A DNA stretch of 63,260 nucleotides from Pseudoselenomonas ruminantium (GCA_015058575.1 SVBZ01000023.1:1-63260), one strand, 5' to 3'; positions 1 through 9,385 are shown, counted from the first letter of the stretch. The notes: a model not told the origin generated them from the letters alone. A program made the numbers and translations.

Positions 1-60
1 CATGATGTGAAGTTATTGTGTGAGACACTTCATATCGAAATTCCAAATGAGTATAGATAA
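1..60 (+). CDS. C-terminal end of an unknown protein (partial)
   Basis: The first 60 bases read as 19 codons and a TAA stop in frame 1, giving a short charged tail. The rest of the gene lies left of the window, so no family can be named. It converges on the MATE fragment at 111-431. Chance open reading cannot be excluded for so short a stretch. Confidence 0.3.
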   Translation, partial: HDVKLLCETLHIEIPNEYR

Positions 61-77
61 CTGCAAATAACAGTTTG

Positions 78-101
78 TAGGGGAGTTCTGATACTCCCCT
101 A
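78..101 (+). terminator. Hairpin between convergent genes
   Basis: The arms TAGGGGAG (78-85) and CTCCCCTA (94-101) form an 8-bp stem with an 8-nt loop just after the stop at 60. There is no clear T-run on either strand, so terminator function is a guess from position. Confidence 0.35.
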
Positions 102-110
102 TAAAAATGG

Positions 111-431
111 CTATTTATCAACTGTTTGTTGTGACATAGCCAAACAGAAAATGCTAAGCCTTTTGCCATCATCCTTGCAGCCGGCGCCAAATAGCCGCGC
201 AATCACCGAGCTGCCGCCAAGCCCGAACAAATCGCCAAAGGCCAGCATCAACGTAAAGAGCGGCGTGCAGACGGATACACCCGCAATCAAGGCCGTGTCG
301 CCCGTCAAGGCGATAAAGAACGTGTCCACCATGCTGTATACCAGCTGTATCACCATGCTCATGACCACAGGCAGTGCCAGCGTCATATACGCCTTGGGTA
401 TCGGTGTCCGCGCAAACAATTCATCGGTCAT
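111..431 (-). pseudogene. Truncated MATE-family efflux transporter (N-terminal fragment)
   Basis: The first about 92 residues match the start of MATE multidrug/cation antiporters: a short N-terminal helix, a conserved LALPVVMSM-type first membrane segment, then VDTFFIA and a second segment with GLGGSSVIARLFGAG. MATE proteins are normally about 450 residues, but here the frame leaves the family near position 150 and stops after 106 codons. The 3' four fifths are gone, so a rearrangement or deletion joined this 5' end to foreign sequence. The start at 431 has a GAGGAGG Shine-Dalgarno. The leader with its attenuator (455-560) is still present. A separate intact MATE gene is at 16366-17712. Confidence 0.8.
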
Positions 432-454
432 AGATAAACATTCCTCCTCTGAAA

Positions 455-560
455 CAAAAAGACATCCATAACCCGCAGCTGCCGGATTATGGATGTCCTT
501 ACCGTAGCGGTTTCCCGCCCTACTATCTCAATCATCTATACGATTGTATGGTTTCATCAT
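455..560 (-). promoter_or_regulatory. Leader with an intrinsic terminator upstream of the MATE fragment; possible riboswitch of unknown class
   Basis: On the minus strand an 11-bp stem (497-487 with 471-461, arms TTATGGATGTC) is followed by a T-run at 460-456, a textbook intrinsic terminator 25 nt before the start codon. Upstream is a GTAG..CGG-GAAA-CCG..CTAC hairpin (about 528-506) with a GNRA loop. An attenuated, structured leader before an efflux gene is typical of riboswitch control, but I could not match it to a known class. Confidence 0.5.
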
Positions 561-714
561 AACATATTGCGCCAGAAAAGTCACTAAGCCCCTGGCAGAG
601 CCGAAAACCTGAGGTGCGGATTGGCTCTGAGATTTCATCCTTGCTGCAGCTCGGCTGCGGTCCTGCAGGTAAGCCACAGGCAAAAAGCCCCTCACATGTC
701 CTGTGGCCGCAAGG

Positions 715-1287
715 TCACGCCTGCACTCTGACCCGCCCGGCGATGTCTTCCTTCTCCTTGGGCTCCGGCTCAGCGACGATGCCGCCAAAAGGCATCTGCG
801 CGATGAGTTTCCAGGAAGCCGGCAGGGCAAACAGGGTATGCACGGCCTCGTCGATGACCGGATTGTAGTGCTGGATGCTAGCGCCGACATCCAGATCGCG
901 CAAAGCCGTCCAGATGGCATACTGCAGCATGCCGTTAGCCTGCTGCGCCCAGATCGGGAAGTTTTCCGCATACATGGGGAACTGCCCCTGCAAGTTCCTT
1001 ACAACATCCTCATCGCAGAAATAAAGCACCGTGCCTGCGCCAGCCTTGAAGCCGTCAATCTTCTCACGTGCGACCTTGCCGCCAAAGACATCGTAAATCA
1101 CGTCCCAAAGTACATCCTGCTTCCTGCCGAGCGCTACCACGACGCGCGCCGACCTCATATTGAACGCATCGGGCGTCAGCTCCGTTGCCTGCTCCACCAC
1201 CTCGCGGATCTTCTCGGCCGTGACCGGCAGCTCCTTATTGATTTGATAATACGAGCGGCGCCTGCCCATAGATTCCAGGATTCCCAT
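715..1287 (-). CDS. Nitroreductase-family protein, HBN1/FRM2-like
   Basis: About 190 residues, the usual size for this FMN-dependent oxidoreductase subfamily. The pattern fits the family: an N-terminal RRRSYY motif, a middle block with NMRSARVVVALG, an aromatic segment IWAQQANGMLQYAIWTAL, then LGAS-type residues and a C-terminal MPFGG motif. Members reduce nitro or quinone compounds with NAD(P)H in the cytoplasm; the substrate is not evident here. I place the start at the ATG at 1287 because AAGGGAGGTT lies 5-12 bases upstream; the frame is open further back to 1311. It appears monocistronic. Confidence 0.75.
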   Translation of the reverse strand: MGILESMGRRRSYYQINKELPVTAEKIREVVEQATELTPDAFNMRSARVVVALGRKQDVLWDVIYDVFGGKVAREKIDGFKAGAGTVLYFCDEDVVRNLQGQFPMYAENFPIWAQQANGMLQYAIWTALRDLDVGASIQHYNPVIDEAVHTLFALPASWKLIAQMPFGGIVAEPEPKEKEDIAGRVRVQA

Positions 1288-1385
1288 AAAAAAACCTCCC
1301 TTGCTATGCAAAATCTTCTTTGTCTACGCTTGTATTCGCGTCCGACAAGGAAAAGTCCTGCCAAGGGAGGCCCAGCGATATTTCC

Positions 1386-2594
1386 TTAGGTATTTGCCGT
1401 CTTAACGGCGGCTGCGCGGCTGCCATGCAGTTTGAGCACCGTGGCCAGCAGGAAGTTCAGCATGAAGCAGCCGGCAAAGAACAGCAGCGTCGCCGAATAG
1501 CTATGCATATGCTCCCAGAACCACGAGACGATGGTCGGGCCCACCACCCCCGCAATGCCCCAGGCCGTCAGCACACGGCCGTGGATCGCACTTAGCTCAC
1601 GGGTGCCGAAGATATCGGCAAGATAAGCCGGCATGCACGAAAAGCCGCCACCATAGCAGCTGATGATCAGAAACACGAGCAGCTGGAACAGCAACGCATC
1701 GCTGGTGCCCGCCAGCAGATAAAAGGCACCGGCCTCGAGGGCGAAAAATACCATATAGGTAAGCCCGCGCCCCAGGTAATCAGACAAAGTCGACCAGATA
1801 ATGCGCCCGCCGCCATTCACGAGCCCGATGAGGCCGACCATCGACGCCGCCTGCGCCGCATCCATGCCGGCGGCCTGCTGGGCCATCGGCGAAGCCACCG
1901 CCAGCAGGCCGATGCCGCAGGTGATATTGACAAAGAACACCCACCAGAGCGCCCCGAACTGCCAGGTCCTCACAGCCTCAGCCGCCGTAGCGCCATGCTG
2001 GATGCGCGTGACCTGTGCCCTGCCCTTCTGCTGCACAGGCGGCTTCAGGTAAAGGGCTGACGCCCCCATCAAGACCATGTAGACCGCCCCCAGGATCAGG
2101 AAATTGTCCACCAAGCCAACCCGTGCCGTCAAGAACTGCATGACAGGCCCTGCCACCAGCGCAGCAAAGCCGAAACCCATGATGGCAAGCCCCGTCGCAA
2201 AGCCACGATGCTGCGGGAAATACTTGACGAGCGTCGATACCGGCGTGATATAACCGACACCTAGGCCGATGCCGCCGATAACGCCATAGAAAAGATACAA
2301 GAGCAGCAAACTGTGCAAATGCAGCGCCAGCGCTGTCCCGAACATGCCCGTGCCAAAAAACAGCATGGCCAGCAGCCCGCTCTTCTTCGGCCCATATTTT
2401 TCCACAAACCGGCCCAAGAAACCTGCCGACATGCCAAGAAACAGGATTGCCAGGGAAAACGCCCATGTCGTCTGCGCGAGCGTAGCCCCCAGCTGTGCCA
2501 TAATCGGGCGCGTCAGGACACTCCAGGCATAGACGCTGCCGATGGAAATATGGATTCCCACCGCAGCCAACGCAATGAGCCAACGATTCCGCAT
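1386..2594 (-). CDS. MFS transporter of the oxalate/formate antiporter (OFA) family
   Basis: A 402-residue protein with 12 predicted membrane segments in two blocks of six. Family signatures include the HISIGSVYAWSV first helix, the long glycine-rich helix GGIGLGVGYITP and the STLVKYFPQHRGFATGLA loop. OFA members exchange or import small carboxylates such as oxalate, formate or lactate at the inner membrane. The ATG at 2594 is chosen because AAAGGATG lies just upstream; an in-frame extension to 2669 would run through the attenuator. Expression is probably gated by the ZTP riboswitch in the leader (2652-2755), linking this transporter to folate/purine one-carbon status. Confidence 0.85.
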   Translation of the reverse strand: MRNRWLIALAAVGIHISIGSVYAWSVLTRPIMAQLGATLAQTTWAFSLAILFLGMSAGFLGRFVEKYGPKKSGLLAMLFFGTGMFGTALALHLHSLLLLYLFYGVIGGIGLGVGYITPVSTLVKYFPQHRGFATGLAIMGFGFAALVAGPVMQFLTARVGLVDNFLILGAVYMVLMGASALYLKPPVQQKGRAQVTRIQHGATAAEAVRTWQFGALWWVFFVNITCGIGLLAVASPMAQQAAGMDAAQAASMVGLIGLVNGGGRIIWSTLSDYLGRGLTYMVFFALEAGAFYLLAGTSDALLFQLLVFLIISCYGGGFSCMPAYLADIFGTRELSAIHGRVLTAWGIAGVVGPTIVSWFWEHMHSYSATLLFFAGCFMLNFLLATVLKLHGSRAAAVKTANT

Positions 2595-2651
2595 GAAAAC
2601 CATCCTTTCTGCTGCCTGCGCAGCAACGAGAAAAAGAGCTTTCATCCAAAC

Positions 2652-2755
2652 AAAAAACCGTCTGGACAAAAACTCTCTGCCCAGACGGTCGGCTTGTTAA
2701 ACCTTGCAGTACATGTGGTCGATTCCACTAATCCGTCAGTCCTGCACGGCATTAT
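2652..2755 (-). promoter_or_regulatory. ZTP (pfl) riboswitch with overlapping terminator
   Basis: Read on the minus strand from 2755, the leader shows ZTP aptamer landmarks in order: CCGTGCAGGACTGACGG (consensus-like GTGC-GACTGGCGG), the P2 hairpin GTGG-AATCGA-CCAC, a returning CTGCA strand, then a linker and the GCCGACCGTCTGGGC P3 block. P3 overlaps a terminator: ACCGTCTGG (2681-2689) pairs with CCAGACGGT (2657-2665), followed by T's (2652-2656). ZTP binding would stabilise P3 and prevent termination, as known for this class. The motif is recognised by eye, not by a covariance model. Confidence 0.75.
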
Positions 2756-2769
2756 CGACTTGTAAGCTT

Positions 2770-2798
2770 AGTTTAACCATTGACGTTTGACTTGTCAA
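2770..2798 (-). promoter_or_regulatory. Sigma70-type promoter for the OFA transporter
   Basis: TTGACA (2798-2793), a 17-base spacer and TAAACT (2775-2770) lie just upstream of the riboswitch, so transcription would begin near 2763 and include the whole aptamer. Confidence 0.65.
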
Positions 2799-2827
2799 GT
2801 CTTTTGCAGCTGCTGCCCATCTCGCGC

Positions 2828-3187
2828 TTAGAAGGACCCTCCATTTGCCAGCCATGCCTTCGCCGTATATTCGCTCAGGCCTACTGCATCGATGCGGAAT
2901 ACATTGCCACTCGAACCCGTGCGCAGATCCTTGACGCTTACATAACCGACCTGCGTCAGATAGCCGCCATTGAGCGCTTCGATGACATCATGGTCTTCGA
3001 GCGGATAATCGCCCGGGTACTCCACGATGGTGCCGACCGAATACCCTTCACAGGTATAGATCGCAACCTTCGGCCCTACTGAAGTATTGATCATGCCATC
3101 GATGCTTCCTCCCGAAACATGCGCCATGCAGATACTCGAAAGCCCCATCATCAGAACAGCCAGCAAAGTCATAATACGCATTTTCAT
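2828..3187 (-). CDS. Small secreted protein of unknown function
   Basis: A 119-residue product. Starting at the ATG at 3187 (AGGAGG 8 bases upstream) gives a clear signal peptide: MKMR, a hydrophobic core of about 14 residues and an SICMA cleavage site. The mature part of about 97 residues has no membrane segment and is rich in glycine, tyrosine and aspartate, with repeats of the flavour IDGM/IDAV. I recognise no family. It sits alone between the transporter and the uxaA operon and could be cotranscribed from the latter, since no strong terminator follows uxaA. Confidence 0.65.
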   Translation of the reverse strand: MKMRIMTLLAVLMMGLSSICMAHVSGGSIDGMINTSVGPKVAIYTCEGYSVGTIVEYPGDYPLEDHDVIEALNGGYLTQVGYVSVKDLRTGSSGNVFRIDAVGLSEYTAKAWLANGGSF

Positions 3188-3362
3188 GATAAATTCCTCC
3201 TTGTATATCCCGCTGTACGGTTTGTTTTGTTTTGCTATTTGTTCTTTATATTCCTGAGGCAGCCAAAGTGTTATAGACTTTTGCAAAAAAATTTCTCTCT
3301 CATAAAAAAGCAGAGATTGCTCGCCCATCAACTAGAGACTCACTTGACATGTCAAAATTCTT

Positions 3363-4874
3363 CTATAAACAAACTCCGTCTTTGAAGATTGCCAATTCAT
3401 GCTTATCCAGATGCTCCGATACTGTTTTTTCCTGTCCAGAAGCTACTGCCAGCATATAATTCCAAAATCGTTCTCCCAGTTCTTCTAAGGATGCACCTTC
3501 CAGCAGCATTCCTGCATTGAAATCAAGCCAGTTCTTTTTCCGTGTTGCCAACTTCGAGTTGCTGGCAATCTTCACCGTTGGCACAGGCGCTGCAAACGGA
3601 GTACCACGCCCTGTCGTGAACAAGATCAACTGCGCACCCGCTGCGGCCAAAGCATTTGCTGCCACCAGATCGTTGCCAGGACTCTCAAGCAGCAGCAATC
3701 CTTGCGTCTTGTTTTTTACTCTCTGTCCATAAGCCAATACATCCGTAACGAGCGCCACGCCTCCTTTTTGCACACAACCCAAGGATTTTTCTTCCAGCGT
3801 GGTTATGCCACCAGCTTTATTGCCCGGCGATGGATTTTCATTGATTTGTTTTCCATAGCGCATATAGTATTCCTTGAAGCCATTGATAAGTTGCACAATC
3901 TTCTGAAAGATTTCTTCATTAACGGCCCGATTCATCAGCAAGGTTTCTGCCCCAAACATTTCGGGCACCTCGGTCAAGATTGCTGTTCCGCCAGCTGCAG
4001 CAACGATGTTGGACACCTGCCCTGCCAAAGCATTGGCCGTAATGCCTGAAAAACCATCCGACCCGCCACATTTAAGGCCAATGACCAGCTTGCTTGCCGG
4101 CTGCAAAGTACGCTGGCATTTATCGGCATAGTCAATCAACTCACGAATTGCCGCTACCCCTGCCTCGATTTCATCTTCACAATCCTGACATACCAAAAAC
4201 TTTACCCTGCCCGCAGCAAAACTGCCAATAGCTTTTTGCATACTGGCCAGCGTGTTGTTCTCACAGCCTAAGGATAGCACCAATACCGCACCAGCATTGG
4301 GATGATGGACAAGGCTTGCCAAAAACTGCTGCGTTTTCTCCAAATCCTCATCGATTTGCGAGCAGCCATACGGATGATTAAAGGCAAAGATGCCATCAAT
4401 ATGCTCTTTGCCCGTCAGCATTGCTTGAGTCCGCGATTCTATTTCCCTGGCAATGGCATTGACGCATCCAACTGTCGGTATGATCCAAACTTCATTACGT
4501 ATCCCTACCTGGCCATCCGGACGCTCATAGCCCCAAAAACTTTTCTCCTTAGGCGCAAAACCATCCGGCTGCCATGCACTGTTTTTATTGGGTTCATAAC
4601 GATAATCGACAAGTCCCGCCAACTTACTTTGCAGCCGTTCGGTATGAACCCACTCACCTGGTTCAATATTTACTTTCGCAGCGCCAATTGGAAAGCCGTA
4701 TTTTACCACATCACTTCCCCTGCTTATTGGCGCAATCGCTACTTTATGCCCAGCGGGGATACTTTCTTTGACCGTGATGGTTTTAGCACCTGCTGCAATC
4801 GCTTCGCCCGGTTGAAGTGATTCGATGGCCACAGCGACATTATCCTGCGGATGAATCTGCAAATACTTTTTCAT
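3363..4874 (-). CDS. uxaA: Altronate dehydratase (altronate hydrolase)
   Basis: At 503 residues it has the full-length UxaA/GarD layout: a small N-terminal SAF domain (about 1-90, beginning MKKYLQIHPQDNVAVA), then the large catalytic domain with the conserved FNHPYGCSQ, LSLGCENN and GLKCGGSDGFSG motifs whose cysteines and histidines bind the metal. It dehydrates D-altronate to 2-keto-3-deoxygluconate (KDG) in the cytoplasm. The ATG overlaps the uxaB stop by four bases (ATGA), so the two are translationally coupled. It is the last gene of the operon from the sigma54 promoter at 7422-7438. Confidence 0.92.
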   Translation of the reverse strand: MKKYLQIHPQDNVAVAIESLQPGEAIAAGAKTITVKESIPAGHKVAIAPISRGSDVVKYGFPIGAAKVNIEPGEWVHTERLQSKLAGLVDYRYEPNKNSAWQPDGFAPKEKSFWGYERPDGQVGIRNEVWIIPTVGCVNAIAREIESRTQAMLTGKEHIDGIFAFNHPYGCSQIDEDLEKTQQFLASLVHHPNAGAVLVLSLGCENNTLASMQKAIGSFAAGRVKFLVCQDCEDEIEAGVAAIRELIDYADKCQRTLQPASKLVIGLKCGGSDGFSGITANALAGQVSNIVAAAGGTAILTEVPEMFGAETLLMNRAVNEEIFQKIVQLINGFKEYYMRYGKQINENPSPGNKAGGITTLEEKSLGCVQKGGVALVTDVLAYGQRVKNKTQGLLLLESPGNDLVAANALAAAGAQLILFTTGRGTPFAAPVPTVKIASNSKLATRKKNWLDFNAGMLLEGASLEELGERFWNYMLAVASGQEKTVSEHLDKHELAIFKDGVCL

Positions 4875-6334
4875 GCCATATACTCTCCCAATTTCTTGAT
4901 ATACGACTTTATGCCCATCAGCTGCAATAACTCATAATGATGCAATACCGCATCATAAAAACCAGGAATCGTCCGCAGGTCTATGCCCCAAAAATCATCT
5001 GCCTGCAAAAATTTCCTGACATATACCTCATCGGGCAGCGCTGCCCAACTGGCCACACGATCAAGTTTTTCAGCATCATCATGTATCTCATACGGCTTAC
5101 CACCCCGATAACCAATCAGGCAGCCATCGCCTTTCTCCACCGTATGATAGAAGGCCAACAGTGCAGCCAGGGAAAAGGTCAACCATTTGGGCAGCACCTT
5201 GGTGTTTTGCTCATAATCCATCAGGCTTGGCAACACACGAGCCCGCCATTTGGCAATGGAATTCAAGGAAATCGCGAGCAAGGAATGATTCACAAATGGA
5301 TTTTCAAACCGCTCAAACACAGATGCAGCAAAATCGCGCAACGAATCGTCCTCTTTATGAAAGGCTGGTACGATTTCCTGATAAACCAGCTGCTCAAGCT
5401 GCCGGCGTATATCGGCATCTTTCATACATTCGCCTACATAATCAAAGCCTGCCAGATATGCCCCCAGCGCCATCGAGGTATGTGCGCCATTTAAGATACG
5501 TACCTTACGGCGTTTATAGGCATCCACGTCCTTGGTAAATACGATAGGAAAATCCTCTGTCGCAATTGGGAACCGTTTTTCCAATGAAGGGTCACCAATG
5601 GCCCAAAAGGCAAACGGCTCACACTGATCCAGTAAGGCGTCCTCATAACCAAGCTCCTGTTCATACTTGGCAGCATCGTTTCGCGGATAGCCAGTAACGA
5701 TACGGTCAACCAGCGTATCGACAAATAGGCAGGCTTCATCAAGCCATGCTGCAAAAGCATCCCCAAGCATCCATTTCTTCGCATACGCTTTTACACACTT
5801 CTTTAGCATCTGCCCATTGTGGTCAATAAGTTCTACCGGCAGCATGACCAAGCCTTTTTCTTTTGCCCCCGAAAAATGCTCAAACCTCGTGAATAAGAAT
5901 TTTGTCAATTTTGCCGGATAACTTTGGGGCGGCTTATCTTCATACGCATCATCATCATTATATACAATGCCAGCTTCTGTCGTGTTCGAGATAACAAACT
6001 CTAAGGAAGGCAGCTCCGCCAACTGCAGGAATTCCTTATAATCCGAATAAGCACTGACTACACGATCCAGACAAGAAATCACGCGATTTTCCTTATAGGT
6101 CTTCCCTGCTTTTTTTCCTCGGACACAAACCGAGTAAATATTGTCCTGGGCAGCAAACCGTGTATTGGTCTTTGCCCGCGGCATGACAACGGCAACACTG
6201 CCATTAAATCCACGTTTCTCGTTAGCCAAATCAATGCCATAGTCGACAAATGCCCGCAAAAAATTTCCTTCACCAATCTGCAGAACACGAACAGGATACT
6301 CCTGTCTTTGATAGACTTCCTGTATCTTTTTCAT
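4871..6334 (-). CDS. uxaB: Tagaturonate reductase (altronate oxidoreductase)
   Basis: A 487-residue member of the mannitol dehydrogenase family, long-chain type. The N-terminal Rossmann motif reads VRVLQIGEGNFLRAFVDYG, and the C-terminal half carries the catalytic KVRILNGAHTSMALG lysine/asparagine/histidine motif. It reduces D-tagaturonate to D-altronate with NADH. The true start is the ATG at 6334 behind AAGGAGGGG; the frame is open upstream to 6451 without coding character, and that stretch overlaps the preceding gene. The start follows the dehydrogenase stop by 16 bases. Confidence 0.92.
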   Translation of the reverse strand: MKKIQEVYQRQEYPVRVLQIGEGNFLRAFVDYGIDLANEKRGFNGSVAVVMPRAKTNTRFAAQDNIYSVCVRGKKAGKTYKENRVISCLDRVVSAYSDYKEFLQLAELPSLEFVISNTTEAGIVYNDDDAYEDKPPQSYPAKLTKFLFTRFEHFSGAKEKGLVMLPVELIDHNGQMLKKCVKAYAKKWMLGDAFAAWLDEACLFVDTLVDRIVTGYPRNDAAKYEQELGYEDALLDQCEPFAFWAIGDPSLEKRFPIATEDFPIVFTKDVDAYKRRKVRILNGAHTSMALGAYLAGFDYVGECMKDADIRRQLEQLVYQEIVPAFHKEDDSLRDFAASVFERFENPFVNHSLLAISLNSIAKWRARVLPSLMDYEQNTKVLPKWLTFSLAALLAFYHTVEKGDGCLIGYRGGKPYEIHDDAEKLDRVASWAALPDEVYVRKFLQADDFWGIDLRTIPGFYDAVLHHYELLQLMGIKSYIKKLGEYMA

Positions 6335-6350
6335 CCAAAGCCCCTCCTTC

Positions 6351-7385
6351 TTATTCAGGGTCAGCAAAATGAATAACGACTTTGAGCATTGATGCTGCCT
6401 GTTCCGAAAACTCCTGAAAGGCTTTAGGGGCATCAGCAAATTCATATTCATTCGTCACAACGCGTTCTATATCGGCCTTACCTGCTTTGACCAAATCAAT
6501 CAATGCGAGAAAATCCTTCTGCAACGCATTGCGTGAGCCATACACATTGAGTTCTTTCTTCTGCAACAACGTGAAATCAAAGTCGGCATTTTTCTTGCCC
6601 ACACCAATCTGGACAACACGAGCGCCAAAAGCCGCTGCATCAATACAGAGCAAAAATGTTGCCGGCAAACCCACAGCCTCAATCGTCACATCAAAACCAT
6701 TACCGTTAGTGATTTTCGCTACAGCCTCATGAAAATGCTCAGGCGAATCGTTGAGGATTTTTCCCGCCAGGCCAAACCTCTCTACTGCATAGTCGAGTTT
6801 CTTATCAGCGATATCAGAAATATATACCTCTGCTCCAGCAGCTCGTGCTGCTGCCGCTGCCAGCACGCCAATCGTACCTGCACCGACAATCAGGACCTTT
6901 TCTCCCGGCTGGATATTTGCCCGGCTTACCCCATGATAGCTGATGCAGAAAGGCTCAATCAGTGCTAGTTGCCGCGGAGATAATCCTTGACCATCATAAA
7001 TGCGTTCTACAGGCATCGTGATGTATTCCCGAAAGGCCCCATCACGCTGTGCTCCCATGGTTTCATTATGTTCACAGCAATTCACTAACCCCCGCTCACA
7101 AGAATAACATGTTCCACAATTGAAATAAGGATTGCAGGTAACGATCATGCCTTTTTCCAAGCCACGGTCATTCGCATCGATTTCTACAATCTGTGCGGAA
7201 AACTCATGACCGGGAATACGCGGGTAGCCAGCATAGGCAAAGGTTCCCCGATAGGTGCCAAGATCGCTGCCGCAGATACCACCATACAAGATTTTCAGCA
7301 GGGCTTCACCTGGCTTGCGCACAGGCATCGGCATATCAAATAATTCAACGTTACCAGGCTCATTGATACGAATTGCTTTCATCAC
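6351..7385 (-). CDS. Zinc-type alcohol dehydrogenase; probable L-galactonate 5-dehydrogenase
   Basis: 344 residues, medium-chain dehydrogenase superfamily. Visible are the catalytic zinc block (GGICGSDLGTYRG, then PGHEFSAQIVE), the four structural-zinc cysteines (CNPYFNCGTCYSCERGLVNCC region) and the nucleotide-binding VLIVGAGTIGVLAAAAAR. The context decides the likely substrate: it heads the operon with tagaturonate reductase and altronate dehydratase, and E. coli LgoD/YjjN, a related enzyme, oxidises L-galactonate to D-tagaturonate. The ATG at 7385 lies 37 bases after the -12 element of a sigma54 promoter. Other polyol dehydrogenase activities remain possible. Confidence 0.8.
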   Translation of the reverse strand: MMKAIRINEPGNVELFDMPMPVRKPGEALLKILYGGICGSDLGTYRGTFAYAGYPRIPGHEFSAQIVEIDANDRGLEKGMIVTCNPYFNCGTCYSCERGLVNCCEHNETMGAQRDGAFREYITMPVERIYDGQGLSPRQLALIEPFCISYHGVSRANIQPGEKVLIVGAGTIGVLAAAAARAAGAEVYISDIADKKLDYAVERFGLAGKILNDSPEHFHEAVAKITNGNGFDVTIEAVGLPATFLLCIDAAAFGARVVQIGVGKKNADFDFTLLQKKELNVYGSRNALQKDFLALIDLVKAGKADIERVVTNEYEFADAPKAFQEFSEQAASMLKVVIHFADPE

Positions 7386-7421
7386 TGATCATCCTTTCTA
7401 AATATCACTACCCTAAAGATA

Positions 7422-7438
7422 TGCATTTTTCGTGCCAA
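7422..7438 (-). promoter_or_regulatory. Sigma54 (-24/-12) promoter of the dehydrogenase-uxaB-uxaA operon
   Basis: On the minus strand the site reads TTGGCACGAAAAATGCA, matching TGGCAC-N5-TTGC with GG and GC exactly 12 bases apart. It sits 37 bases before the ATG at 7385 and directly after the terminator of the activator gene. Confidence 0.88.
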
Positions 7439-7439
7439 G

Positions 7440-7485
7440 AAAAAACAAGCGTAAAACAGAAGAGTTTCTTCCTTTTACGCTTGTT
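7440..7485 (-). terminator. Terminator of the sigma54 activator gene
   Basis: A perfect 13-bp stem, AACAAGCGTAAAA (minus 7485-7473) with TTTTACGCTTGTT (7456-7444), is followed by a T-run. It isolates the activator gene from the sigma54 promoter that starts 2 bases downstream. Confidence 0.88.
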
Positions 7486-7534
7486 CTGAACAGATTTGTT
7501 TCATTTTTGAAATGCATACGATTAAGTTTTTGTC

Positions 7535-9385
7535 TTATTCCTTTGGCTTGGCTTTCCGCCACAAAGTCACACGGCTGATTCCTAGCTGTGCGCATACCTC
7601 CTCTGGTGAGTAACGCAACAACAACTGCCGGATGATCTCACGCTCCGCCTCGGGCAAAGTCGTCTTCAATGGCAAGATAATCGATTCTTGATCCGGCTTA
7701 TCCGTATCCTCCTGCCTTAACGCGCCAGACAAAAAAGCTTGCATCTGTGATTCATCTACGAGCATATCGTCATAGCAGGACAAAACCTCAGCCACATTCC
7801 GTAACTCACGGATATTGCCTGGCCAATCATAGCGTTTCAGTAACTCTCTGGCTTTTGGCGTTACTGCTTTCTCCCAGGAACGGCCATCGGTAAAGGCACG
7901 ATAATAGTAGTCAAGCAACGGTATTGCGTCGCCATGACGCTCTCTTAACGGTGGCAGTGTCAAACGCAATACATTGATGCGGTAGTAGAGATCCTCGCGG
8001 AACGTCCCTTCCTGCACCATCTTCACCAAATCGCGGTTTGTTGCACAGATAATGCGAATATCGAGCGGCAATATCCGTTCATCACCGATACGGCGTATTT
8101 CATGCTCCTGCAGGACACGCAATAATCTGCCCTGGATATCAAGCGGCAATTCGCCAATCTCATCCAGAAAGATCGTACCTTGGTGAGCCAATTCAAACAA
8201 GCCCTTTTTCCCCGATTTACGAGCGCCTGTAAAAGCACCATCCACATAGCCAAAGAACTCGCTTTCCATCAAATTCGGCGGAATCGAGGCACAGTTCACA
8301 GAGACAAACGGCTTATCTGCCCGGCGGCTCGCATTATGGATACTTTGCGCCATTCCCTCTTTACCGGTACCTGTCTCCCCCAGGATCAAGACATTCGCAT
8401 CGGTACGCGCAAATCGCTCTGCCAGCTGAATGGTCCGCTGCATCGTATCCGCATACGTCATGATATCGGAAAAATGCATTTTCGCATAAAGGCCTTTTTG
8501 ATATAGCGATGACCGTACCGTGCGCGCATTTTTTTCAATGTGTTCTACTTCCTGGAAAATCACGATTTGACGCTGCGTCCTTTGATTGACCAGCAAGGGA
8601 ATCCTATGACAAAGGATTTTCGTCTTGCCGACTTCGAGAATCTGTTCGCCATTCGTTCCCTGGAGTCTTGGCAGTACTTCATCTTTCCATGCCGCAAAAT
8701 TCTCGCCAAAGACTTTATGGCTCAACCGATTGGAAAAAACCGGTTCGCCCTCCTCACTCAGGACAACAACACCTTCGGTTATATTCTGGATGACTGCATC
8801 GACTTGTTGCAAGCGCAGCGTCTGCTGTTCTTTGTTCTTCAGGATAAGCTGCGCCTCATCAATCGCACTGCTTATTGCCTCACGGCTTGAATCAATCAGT
8901 GTATGACGAAAGCCACATTCTGATGCATAGGCCGCTGCAATATTGCAGCCTGCAATTCCGTCTACACTTTGTTCAGCAGCCAGCCGTTCGATCGTTGCAT
9001 TGATTTCCTCGCGGCTGTCACAGGGAATAACTTCCACATAAATATCTCCTAACCGGAAATGCCGCCGTACATCGTGAATGATATTGCTGCGCATAACTAC
9101 CGCAATCCGGCGGCAGCCCTTTTGCACCAGTTCCTCAATAGCTTGCATGACATCATGGAACGCTGCCCCAATATGCACAATAGTATGTTTGCCCTGTGCC
9201 TCCAATGTTTTGGCCATACCACCACGGGCGATGATAATCTGTGTCTCTGTAAAAGGCGCTACATCCATGATTACCTTGGCATCCTGTGAATAAATGACAT
9301 CTATATCCAAATTCCGCTGTTTGATAATACTTTTTGCCTTCTTATCGATGGCTAAGGTTGGTGCAACGAACAAAATCAGAGACAT
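7535..9385 (-). CDS. Sigma54-dependent activator with PrpR-type sensor domain
   Basis: 616 residues. Residues about 1-175 resemble the PrpR N-terminal periplasmic-binding-like sensor, followed by a PAS-like segment (about 190-275). The AAA+ domain has Walker A GETGTGKE (336-343), the sigma54-contact loop GAFTGA (383-388) and Walker [11 protein letters not shown] (403-412). A Fis-type helix-turn-helix ends the protein ([13 protein letters not shown]). It should bind enhancers and remodel sigma54 polymerase at the three -24/-12 promoters in this locus. The ligand is unknown; a pathway intermediate is likely. It has AAAGGAG before the ATG and its own terminators on both sides, so it is a separate unit. 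Confidence 0.92.
   Translation of the reverse strand: MSLILFVAPTLAIDKKAKSIIKQRNLDIDVIYSQDAKVIMDVAPFTETQIIIARGGMAKTLEAQGKHTIVHIGAAFHDVMQAIEELVQKGCRRIAVVMRSNIIHDVRRHFRLGDIYVEVIPCDSREEINATIERLAAEQSVDGIAGCNIAAAYASECGFRHTLIDSSREAISSAIDEAQLILKNKEQQTLRLQQVDAVIQNITEGVVVLSEEGEPVFSNRLSHKVFGENFAAWKDEVLPRLQGTNGEQILEVGKTKILCHRIPLLVNQRTQRQIVIFQEVEHIEKNARTVRSSLYQKGLYAKMHFSDIMTYADTMQRTIQLAERFARTDANVLILGETGTGKEGMAQSIHNASRRADKPFVSVNCASIPPNLMESEFFGYVDGAFTGARKSGKKGLFELAHQGTIFLDEIGELPLDIQGRLLRVLQEHEIRRIGDERILPLDIRIICATNRDLVKMVQEGTFREDLYYRINVLRLTLPPLRERHGDAIPLLDYYYRAFTDGRSWEKAVTPKARELLKRYDWPGNIRELRNVAEVLSCYDDMLVDESQMQAFLSGALRQEDTDKPDQESIILPLKTTLPEAEREIIRQLLLRYSPEEVCAQLGISRVTLWRKAKPKE

Noticed and set aside
528..971. 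Long open frame on the minus strand overlapping the nitroreductase gene
   Set aside because: Its composition (many Arg, Ser, Cys) is that of a shadow frame, and the overlapping frame has clear family motifs and a ribosome site.
7499..7512. TTTCA-N4-TGAAA dyad as enhancer of the sigma54 activator
   Set aside because: A loosely similar dyad near 13437-13459 has different spacing and none was seen upstream of 15141, so no common site could be defined.
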